This document shows, in pieces, positions 57,756 to 64,000 of a stretch of 64,000 bases of DNA. The stretch covers positions 558,001 to 622,000 of the forward strand of contig NZ_AP025466.1 of the NCBI RefSeq assembly GCF_024347355.1, written 5' to 3'. This DNA comes from Vibrio chagasii (GTDB lineage Bacteria; Pseudomonadota; Gammaproteobacteria; Enterobacterales; Vibrionaceae). The position numbers and the translations under genes were made by a program. The notes under the pieces are model-generated. The model was not told where the DNA came from. It saw only the letters and a list, made by a program, of their open reading frames with translations, and searched no databases. How positions within the stretch are numbered: position 1 is the stretch's first letter; each line of letters starts with the position of its first letter.

Positions 57756-58682
57756 ATGAAGACGAATAAGGACTTTCAACAACATCAGGGCTTGCTCAAT
57801 GGTATTGGGCAAGTCTATTTCACCCCTTCTCTCGTGACGTCGGTTCTACTATTGTTTGCGATCTCAATGGAGTCACTTCCGCTGGCTTTACTCACCTTGC
57901 TTGGCGCGAGTTGCAGCTACACATTGGCTCGTGGTGTCTATACCTTTAGTCATACCAACAGCAAACCAAATCATCACATAAACAGTGGAATGTATGCGCT
58001 AAACGGAGCGCTGATTGCTCTGTTCATCGGAAATTTTTTTGGTGTGACGCCACTATTGGCGGTAGTAACAATATTCGGTGCACTACTCACCGTACCTATC
58101 GCTAATATCGTATTCAGATTTAATAAATATCGAGGTTATACCAGCGCGTTTATCCTTATTGCTTGGCTGATTTATGCACTTCAATCGAGCTTGGCGCTTT
58201 CGGTCATTTCTCCATCAGACTCTAATCGGATACCGCTGATAAATATTGATGTCGATTTTGGAACTCTGCTACCCACTTTTATTCTGACCATACTTAAAGG
58301 GATCAGCCAAGTCAGCTTTATCAACAACGAATGGACAGGGCTGATTATTTTAATTGCTATCGCGCTCCACAGCGTCAAATACGCAGTTTGGATCGTGTTG
58401 GCTGCAGTCATCAGCACTCTGTTTAGCGACATGATTGGTGCTGATGACACACTGATTTCTCAAGGGTTGTATGCTTACAACGCCATTTTAGCGACATTGG
58501 CACTCGTTCTCTATCCAACAAGAGTTACATGGCAGTTGGTTATCGCGGGTATGCTCTGCAGTTGCCTAATCACCCTTATTTTTCATCGACTAGAACTCAT
58601 CCCGTTAACGGCGCCTTTCATTCTCAGCACCTGGCTAATGGTTTATTGTTCGGGCAAATTACAAAACCCGAACGTCGACTAG
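57756..58682 (+). CDS. urea transporter family protein
   Basis: 308 residues, membrane. The Pfam urea-transporter pattern shows as two repeats: NSGMYALNGALIALFIGNFFG in the first half and SQGLYAYNAILATLALVL in the second, with LTAPFILSTW at the end. It forms a channel for urea in other species. No urease or nickel gene is near, so the physiological partner is elsewhere or the substrate is different. It ends eight bases before the convergent AraC-type gene. Confidence 0.85.
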   Translation: MKTNKDFQQHQGLLNGIGQVYFTPSLVTSVLLLFAISMESLPLALLTLLGASCSYTLARGVYTFSHTNSKPNHHINSGMYALNGALIALFIGNFFGVTPLLAVVTIFGALLTVPIANIVFRFNKYRGYTSAFILIAWLIYALQSSLALSVISPSDSNRIPLINIDVDFGTLLPTFILTILKGISQVSFINNEWTGLIILIAIALHSVKYAVWIVLAAVISTLFSDMIGADDTLISQGLYAYNAILATLALVLYPTRVTWQLVIAGMLCSCLITLIFHRLELIPLTAPFILSTWLMVYCSGKLQNPNVD

Positions 58683-58690
58683 TCATACAG

Positions 58691-59698
58691 CTATAGATCG
58701 CTCCTGAACCTTTCTATGTATTGCTTCGGTGTTAAACCTCGATGTTTCTTAAACATTCGATTAAAACTCGCGACATTGGTATAGCCTAGGCGTTTCGCAA
58801 CCTCTTCAATGGACAATTTATAACTCAACAACTCCACAGCAACATTGCTTAATGCATAACCCATAATGGTAGAAAAGTTGACACCCAATTTATGCAAGCG
58901 CCGTTGAAACTGTTGCTCAGATAACCCCAGTAAACTCGAGACCTTGTACAAGGTCGGCAACCCAAAGTGGCGGCTGTAGTTGATCATCTCATACGTCACT
59001 TTATGTTCATCACCGGCATCTGGCATATTGAGGTAATTGTCTAGATCATGAAAATTCATCGCCAAACCCATTTTCCCAACACTCGGTGACTGATTAATCG
59101 ATAGTCTCGACTTACTTGGAATCCAAACCTCGGTGCGGGGTTGGCCCCATTGAATATTGCAACCGAAGTACTTTTCATAAAGGTCAACGTCCTCACGATA
59201 CCCTGCGATAGAAACGAACGCTGGTTTGAAATCAGGCCCTAAATATCGCCTAATAATCTTCATCATGAAAATTGCGATACGCACTGAGTCATGAACCTTA
59301 CCAACTTCAGAATACTCAGGATTATCGTAACACCACTTAATTAAGCTCCCAGCCTGAATTCCATAGAGAAAAGCCCCCGACTGTAAACAGTGCAGTCCAA
59401 TATTGACTCTACGAATAGTTGAAGCTAAGTCGTGCCCGGAGAAGAACCAGTTAGCAAGTGGCCCTAACCTCTCAATGTCCACCCTATCGGCAAGCTTCAA
59501 AATAATGTCGGGATCGTTCGTTTGCTGCTCGAGTAAGCCGTACCATTTATCCACTTCATTGACAGGAATCAGGTTCAAAGCGTTAGCGAAGACTGACTTG
59601 GGAATGCCTAAAGAATCCATATCTATGTCGCGGTTAGCCGCCGCATACTGATAAATACCTAAAATTCCTAATGCTCTTAAGAAGTTACAATTGTTCAT
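58691..59698 (-). CDS. AraC family transcriptional regulator
   Basis: 335 residues. N-terminal ligand-binding domain of the Arabinose-binding-domain type (about 1-200) and a C-terminal double HTH (about 235-335) with IEEVAKRLGYTNVASFNRMFKKHRGLTPKQYIERFR. It is divergent from the DUF3302-like/HlyD pair (133 bases), so it may regulate that. The urea transporter gene is convergent. Effector unknown. Confidence 0.9.
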   Translation of the reverse strand: MNNCNFLRALGILGIYQYAAANRDIDMDSLGIPKSVFANALNLIPVNEVDKWYGLLEQQTNDPDIILKLADRVDIERLGPLANWFFSGHDLASTIRRVNIGLHCLQSGAFLYGIQAGSLIKWCYDNPEYSEVGKVHDSVRIAIFMMKIIRRYLGPDFKPAFVSIAGYREDVDLYEKYFGCNIQWGQPRTEVWIPSKSRLSINQSPSVGKMGLAMNFHDLDNYLNMPDAGDEHKVTYEMINYSRHFGLPTLYKVSSLLGLSEQQFQRRLHKLGVNFSTIMGYALSNVAVELLSYKLSIEEVAKRLGYTNVASFNRMFKKHRGLTPKQYIERFRSDL

Positions 59699-59830
59699 TC
59701 GTGATAAAACCCTGAAATGTAATTACAGATCAAATCATTTACCTGCCATTATTGAAGTAATTGGTAAATTTGCAACCTATAAATCGGATATCTATCACAC
59801 TCAGCGCTCAATTTAGCTTAGGGTTTATCA

Positions 59831-60181
59831 ATGAGTTTAGTAAGTGTCCCATTTGTCGGAACTGGCGCTGATACAGCGCTACACGTAGTTGCGGGGGTTG
59901 TATTGGTCGCAACCATTGCCGCCGCATGTTACGGGTTCTGGCGTGTTCATGAATTACCAATCAATAAAGCTCACAGTAAAGAGCATCAACAACTCGGTTT
60001 GATCACAGCACTCACATGGATTGGATTTTTATGGCACTGGGTATGGGTACTCGCCGTGATCTTAGCATTCGTTGATATGGAGAAAGCCATTATCAACCTG
60101 AGAGATACATGGAAAGCACCACCAACACCAAAAGATTCAACCACGACTAAAACTAAAGGTGAGGAGAACCAAACATGTTAG
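59831..60181 (+). CDS. DUF3302/YibI-like small membrane protein
   Basis: 116 residues with two hydrophobic segments (about 17-38 and 58-80) and the pattern HELPINKAHSKEHQQ..ALTWIGFLWHWVW, like E. coli YibI. Its stop overlaps the next start by seven bases. In E. coli yibI also precedes the HlyD-type gene yibH, so this is a conserved pair. Role unknown, probably a partner of the membrane-fusion protein. Confidence 0.75.
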   Translation: MSLVSVPFVGTGADTALHVVAGVVLVATIAAACYGFWRVHELPINKAHSKEHQQLGLITALTWIGFLWHWVWVLAVILAFVDMEKAIINLRDTWKAPPTPKDSTTTKTKGEENQTC

Positions 60182-61398
60182 AAGGTTTAGCAATTTGGGC
60201 GCTGTTCATCTATTTATTGAGACTGATTGGTATGCCTTGGAACAAAGGCACAAAAGCGTTTGCTTACCTTGGAGGTACATCATGGCTGATGTTTGTATGG
60301 GTCGGACTGATTAACTTAACGCCAATGGATTTGTCTGGGGGCTCTGTGGTTCAATCGCCACACATTCAATTGCGTCCAGATTCAACCAATGTGTCTGGGA
60401 AAACCACGAAGGTACATATTCACCCGAACCAAGACGTGGCTGAAGGGCAATTGATCTACGAGATCGACGACACCAAATATGTGATCGCTCGAGACAAGGC
60501 ACAGGTTCAGTTAGAGTCAGCAGAGGTCGCTCTAGATACCGCTCGTCAAGAAGTCAGTATCGCAAAAGTCAGCTACCAATCAGCGCTTGAAGACATCAAA
60601 GCTTCGATAGCACAAATTGAGTCAGCAAAGACCGACTTAGTTTTGCAGTCTAAGACACTGGATCGTTATCAAAAGCAAAACAGTGTGGCTGAACACACCA
60701 TTACAGAGTCTGACATCGACCAACAAACCGCAAAGGTGGACTTAGCAACACACAACGTCACTACGCTTGAATCTCAGTTGAGTAAAAAAGAAGTAGATGC
60801 GGAAAACGCCAAGTTAAACATCCATAAAGCAGAGACCAACGTTAGTAAGCAAAAAACGGAAGTCGAATCTGCAAAAGCGACACTGGCACAAGCGCAATGG
60901 GACTTAAATAGTACCAAAGTAACGGCGCCATCAGATGGCTTTGTTACCAACTTTATTCTTCGTGAAGGGCAACGTGTTTCGATGATGCCTCGTATACAAA
61001 TGTATACCGAAGAGAAATACGTGTTAATGCGAGTAAACCACCAAGCGATTCGCAACATCAAAGTCGGTCAGCCTGCGGAGTTCGCAACAGCGGTATACCC
61101 AGGGAAAATCTTCTCTGCGACAGTAGAAGGAATTGTGGAAGCAACGGGTGAGGCACAAGCCAGCTTATTAGGTATCGATGAACAGGTTCGAGTAACCACA
61201 GGTCGAAACCTTCAGAACAAGCACCACTTCGTTCGTTTGAAGATTGATGAAACAGAAGGTTACGACATCCCTGTCGGCTCAGTAGGGCTTGCTTGGGTTA
61301 GTGGTGAGAAGCCAATTAGCTTTATGGCCTTCCTGGATGTTATCCGTGGCATCATCATCAGAATGAAGTCTCAGCTATACTTCTTCTACTCTATCTAA
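60175..61398 (+). CDS. HlyD/YibH-type membrane-fusion protein
   Basis: 407 residues. N-terminal helices (about 5-25 and 32-52), biotinyl-lipoyl-like beta segment (about 70-105), a long coiled coil (about 105-235, Ala/Gln/Lys-rich), and the second lipoyl half VTAPSDGFVTNFILREGQRV. It belongs to the periplasmic adaptor proteins of efflux and type I secretion. No transporter or outer-membrane channel gene is adjacent. Translationally coupled to the DUF3302-like gene. Confidence 0.85.
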   Translation: MLEGLAIWALFIYLLRLIGMPWNKGTKAFAYLGGTSWLMFVWVGLINLTPMDLSGGSVVQSPHIQLRPDSTNVSGKTTKVHIHPNQDVAEGQLIYEIDDTKYVIARDKAQVQLESAEVALDTARQEVSIAKVSYQSALEDIKASIAQIESAKTDLVLQSKTLDRYQKQNSVAEHTITESDIDQQTAKVDLATHNVTTLESQLSKKEVDAENAKLNIHKAETNVSKQKTEVESAKATLAQAQWDLNSTKVTAPSDGFVTNFILREGQRVSMMPRIQMYTEEKYVLMRVNHQAIRNIKVGQPAEFATAVYPGKIFSATVEGIVEATGEAQASLLGIDEQVRVTTGRNLQNKHHFVRLKIDETEGYDIPVGSVGLAWVSGEKPISFMAFLDVIRGIIIRMKSQLYFFYSI

Positions 61399-61422
61399 CC
61401 ACCTTCATGGATTAGAAACACC

Positions 61423-61457
61423 AAGCCCGAGTGATCACTGATCACTCGGGCTTTTCG
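61423..61457 (+). terminator. terminator after the HlyD-type gene
   Basis: 13-bp perfect stem AAGCCCGAGTGAT / ATCACTCGGGCTT with a 5-base loop and a TT-C-G-TTT run. Confidence 0.85.
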
Positions 61458-61544
61458 TTTCTTGAATACAAACCAATAAGCTTAACTCAGAAAGAAGAGC
61501 CAACAGCTTGCCCCCCTACCATTTATCGTCAAACTAATACCAAT

Positions 61545-61570
61545 TCGCAAAATGCATTCGCATTACGCAA
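61545..61570. promoter_or_regulatory. two LuxO-like boxes upstream of qrr
   Basis: TCGCA-AAA-TGCAT (61545-61557) and TCGCA-TTA-CGCAA (61558-61570), each close to the LuxO consensus TTGCA-W3-TGCAA. They are adjacent and about 85-110 bases upstream of the sigma-54 promoter, as expected for an enhancer-binding protein. Confidence 0.65.
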
Positions 61571-61654
61571 AAACTCAATTTCAAAATGCTAAGAAAGCGC
61601 TTAAATACGCACCAAATTGCTATCAAACAGCCGATAATCAAGGTTATTAGAGTT

Positions 61655-61668
61655 GGCACACTAACTGC
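61655..61668 (+). promoter_or_regulatory. sigma-54 promoter of qrr
   Basis: TTGGCAC-N5-CTGCA: GG at 61655-61656 and GC at 61667-61668 are exactly 10 bases apart. The +1 falls about 61680, where the RNA body begins. Confidence 0.88.
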
Positions 61669-61679
61669 AATGTAATCTA

Positions 61680-61790
61680 GTGACCCTTCTTAAGCCGAGG
61701 GTCACCTAGCCAACTGACGTTGTTAGTGAACCTATTCTTGTTCACAAAATATATAAGCCAATCGCGATTATTGCGGTTGGCTATTTTTTT
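61680..61790 (+). ncRNA. qrr: Qrr quorum-sensing regulatory RNA
   Basis: About 111 nt. A 5' stem-loop (GACCCT...AGGGTC), then the conserved Qrr core TCACCTAGCCAACTGACG and TTGTTAGTGAA that pairs with target mRNAs such as luxR-type messages, and a terminator of AGCCAATCGC / GCGGTTGGCT ending in seven T (61784-61790). It acts with Hfq in the Vibrio quorum circuit downstream of LuxPQ-LuxU-LuxO. Which of the several Qrr copies this is cannot be said from the core alone. Confidence 0.95.
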
Positions 61791-61894
61791 ACCTGTCGTT
61801 TGGCTAACCAATCCCCCCTCGATACAGACACCCATTCAATCGCATAACAATCAACATTCATAGTCAACCATCACTAGTAGACACCCAATACGCT

Positions 61895-61912
61895 ATAGAA
61901 AACGTTTTCTAT
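61895..61912. promoter_or_regulatory. 18-bp LacI/PurR-type palindrome upstream of codB
   Basis: ATAGAAAACGTTTTCTAT is a perfect 18-base palindrome with the CG centre typical of LacI-family operators. It is close to the PurR half-site AAAACGTTTTC. E. coli codBA is under PurR, so PurR is the natural candidate. Confidence 0.6.
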
Positions 61913-62009
61913 TAATTTCTACGAAACAAATCATAAAAATTACCGTATGTTTTATATAGAAATTGACAAGAAAACTGATTTTAAGCCGGCTCTATTGACA
62001 AAATTAGCA

Positions 62010-62037
62010 TTGACTATGTGATTTATATCACCATAAT
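62010..62037 (+). promoter_or_regulatory. codB promoter with a CRP-like site
   Basis: -35 TTGACT (62010-62015), 16-base spacer, -10 CATAAT (62032-62037). The spacer contains TGTGA-N6-TCACC (62017-62032), 9 of 10 matches to the CRP core; a site so placed would repress. Confidence 0.55.
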
Positions 62038-62102
62038 GCGCACGTTTGCCTGCAATACGGCGACCGTTAATTTTAATTTTGATCATTTGCGGAGGTTAAA
62101 AA

Positions 62103-63341
62103 ATGGCTGCTGATAATAACTACAGTCTAGGGCCGGTTCCAACATCGGCTAGGAAAGGAGTTGCTTCACTCACCATGGTAATGCTTGGACTCACTTTCTT
62201 CTCTGCAAGTATGTGGACAGGTGGTTCACTCGGGACAGGCCTTTCATTCAACGATTTCTTCCTCGCCGTTCTCATCGGTAACCTAATTCTCGGTATTTAC
62301 ACTTCTTTTCTTGGCTACATCGGCTCATCTACTGGCCTCTCTACTCACCTCCTTGCTCGTTTCTCTTTCGGTACTAAAGGCTCATGGCTTCCTTCTGCTC
62401 TACTTGGTGGCACACAAGTCGGTTGGTTTGGCGTAGGTGTAGCGATGTTCGCGATTCCAGTACAAAAAGCGACAGGCATTGATACCAACACCTTAATCAT
62501 CGTATCTGGTTTGCTAATGACAGGTACTGTGTACTTCGGTATTAAAGCGCTCATGGTGCTGTCAGCGGTCGCCGTTCCCGCTATTGCTATTCTGGGTGGT
62601 TACTCAGTACTGACAGCCGTAGACAGTGTTGGTGGTTTAGAGCAGCTACAACTTATCAAGCCAGAAACGCCAATGGACTTCTCAATGGCCTTAGCTATGG
62701 TTGTCGGTTCATTTGTTAGTGCAGGTACATTAACGGCTGACTTCGTGCGCTTCGGTAAGAAACCAGCGAGCGCAGTACTGATTACCATGGTCGCGTTTTT
62801 CATCGGTAACTCGCTGATGTTCATCTTCGGTGCGGCTGGTGCAGCAGCAACAGGTCAAGCGGACATTTCAGATGTGATGATCGCTCAAGGTCTACTACTG
62901 CCTGCGATTATCGTACTAGGTTTAAATATCTGGACGACCAACGAAAACGCGCTTTACGCATCAGGCCTAGGCTTCTCTAACATCACAGGCCGCTCAAGTA
63001 CTACAATGTCTATCATTAACGGCATTATCGGTACGATTTTCGCGCTGTGGTTATACAACAACTTTGTTGGCTGGTTAACCTTCCTTTCGCTAGCGATTCC
63101 ACCAATTGGTGGCGTTATCATCGCCGACTTCTTCGCGAACCGTAAACGTTACAAAGATTTTGCAAATGCGGAGTTCCAAACCGTTAACTGGGCTGGCATT
63201 ATCGCGGTTGCAACAGGCGTAGCAGCAGGTCACTTCCTCCCTGGCGTTGTTCCTTTGAACGCCGTGTTAGGTGGTGCAATCAGTTACCTAGTGCTAAACC
63301 CTCTATTGAATAAAAAAGCTCTGAAATCTCAGGCCGCTTAA
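62103..63341 (+). CDS. codB: cytosine permease
   Basis: 412 residues, twelve hydrophobic segments, NCS1 family. Strong agreement with E. coli CodB: GPVPTSARKGV at the start, FFSASMWTGGSLGTGLSFNDF, GGTQVGWFGVGVAMFAIPV and GLNIWTTNENALYASGLGF. It imports cytosine for CodA. CGGAGG is before the ATG. It is separated from codA by nine bases. Upstream elements: LacI-type palindrome and a CRP-like site. Confidence 0.96.
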   Translation: MAADNNYSLGPVPTSARKGVASLTMVMLGLTFFSASMWTGGSLGTGLSFNDFFLAVLIGNLILGIYTSFLGYIGSSTGLSTHLLARFSFGTKGSWLPSALLGGTQVGWFGVGVAMFAIPVQKATGIDTNTLIIVSGLLMTGTVYFGIKALMVLSAVAVPAIAILGGYSVLTAVDSVGGLEQLQLIKPETPMDFSMALAMVVGSFVSAGTLTADFVRFGKKPASAVLITMVAFFIGNSLMFIFGAAGAAATGQADISDVMIAQGLLLPAIIVLGLNIWTTNENALYASGLGFSNITGRSSTTMSIINGIIGTIFALWLYNNFVGWLTFLSLAIPPIGGVIIADFFANRKRYKDFANAEFQTVNWAGIIAVATGVAAGHFLPGVVPLNAVLGGAISYLVLNPLLNKKALKSQAA

Positions 63342-63350
63342 GGACACACT

Positions 63351-64000
63351 ATGACAACCTTATTAATCAAGAACGCGAAACTTCAAGACCAAGAAGGCTT
63401 GAAACAGATTCTGATTGAAAATGGTCAATTTTCTCGCATTCTCGATAATGACGCGCAAATCAATCATCAAGGCGATATCCTTGATGCAGAAGGCGGTATT
63501 GCGGTTTCTCCTTTCTGTGAACCGCACATTCACCTTGATACGACTCAAACTGCTGGTGAGCCAAACTGGAACATCTCTGGCACTTTGTTTGAAGGCATTG
63601 AGCGTTGGGCTGAGCGTAAAGAGCTGCTGTCGATTGAAGACGTTAAATCTCGTGCTAAGCAAACATTGAAATGGCAAATTGCTAACGGTGTTCAACACGT
63701 TCGTACTCACGTAGACGTGTCTGATCCAACGTTAGTCGCGCTAAAAGCGATGGTTGAAGTGCGTGAAGAGATGAAAGAGTGGGTCGATATCCAAATCGTC
63801 GCATTCCCTCAAGAAGGCATTCTTTCATACCCTAACGGCAAAGAACTTCTTGAAGAAGCTGTGAAGATCGGTGCTGACGTTATCGGTGCTATCCCACACT
63901 TTGAGTTCACTCGTGAATACGGTGTTGAATCGCTGCACTATGTATTTGAACTTGCACGTAAATACGACTGTCTCATCGACGTTCACTGTGACGAAATCGA
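63351..64000 (+). CDS. codA: cytosine deaminase, 3' end outside window
   Basis: The first 216 codons are in the window. Metal-binding motif EPHIHLD (two His) at about residue 59 and the third-ligand segment DVHCDEID at the window edge. Deaminates cytosine to uracil and ammonia. AAGGA is six bases before the ATG at 63351. Second gene of codBA. The reading frame is open to the last base, so the C-terminal half lies downstream. Confidence 0.95.
   Translation, partial: MTTLLIKNAKLQDQEGLKQILIENGQFSRILDNDAQINHQGDILDAEGGIAVSPFCEPHIHLDTTQTAGEPNWNISGTLFEGIERWAERKELLSIEDVKSRAKQTLKWQIANGVQHVRTHVDVSDPTLVALKAMVEVREEMKEWVDIQIVAFPQEGILSYPNGKELLEEAVKIGADVIGAIPHFEFTREYGVESLHYVFELARKYDCLIDVHCDEI

Overview
The window is chromosomal DNA from a marine Vibrio, most like the Splendidus clade. 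The evidence is a LuxP/LuxQ pair, a Qrr small RNA with the canonical core, a GbpA chitin-binding monooxygenase behind a cyclic-di-GMP riboswitch, KtrAB, and an AEP-phosphonate operon of the phnW-pbfA-phnX type. Several of these genes lie on the smaller chromosome in other vibrios, so chromosome 2 is a reasonable inference but is not proved here. There are no insertion sequences, integrases, rRNA, tRNA or CRISPR arrays. Coding density is normal and genes alternate strand in short operons closed by good intrinsic terminators.

Region by region: 1-3.0 kb, phosphonate catabolism (phnW cut by the window edge, pbfA, phnX). 3.4-9.8 kb, envelope and stress genes: an OmpA-type porin, OsmC-like protein, fused methionine sulfoxide reductase MsrAB, the KtrAB K+ uptake system and an MscS-type channel. 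9.8-14 kb, GDP-mannose synthesis (manC, manB) and the DAHP synthase aroG behind two TyrR-type boxes. 14.2-17.6 kb, a DUF3820/DUF3313 pair, a small HTH regulator with a triple operator, then riboswitch-gbpA. 17.7-25.9 kb, a complete caa3-type cytochrome c oxidase island (ctaC, ctaD, Cox11, ctaE, DUF2909 on the opposite strand, SURF1, a thioredoxin-like protein, ctaA, ctaB). 26-31.7 kb, a hexose-phosphate mutase behind a Fur-box-like site, a LysE exporter, an FAH hydrolase, an unexplained structured RNA locus, an unusual 7-mer/8-mer tandem repeat and a TelA remnant. 32-35 kb, YegD, small conserved proteins and a PilZ gene with an apparent frameshift. 35.2-38.9 kb, luxPQ. 39-45 kb, small conserved genes and a second hybrid histidine kinase. 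45.6-50 kb, a long-form GAPDH, hcr and hcp. 50-61 kb, hydrolase, transporters and regulators, including an Lrp/LysR pair facing a YjeH-type exporter and a MocR regulator facing an FMN oxidase-like gene. 61.4-64 kb, Qrr and codBA (codA cut by the window edge).

The genes form a signalling-rich accessory region. AI-2 is read by LuxP/LuxQ. The LuxO-controlled Qrr RNA, with a sigma-54 promoter and two LuxO-like boxes, is an output of the same phosphorelay. Cyclic-di-GMP enters at the gbpA riboswitch and the PilZ protein. The best candidates for something undescribed are the terminator-ended structured RNA at 29716-29911 (minus strand), which carries a UGA-interrupted mini-ORF and an anti-Shine-Dalgarno motif, and the hybrid tandem repeat upstream of the truncated TelA gene.
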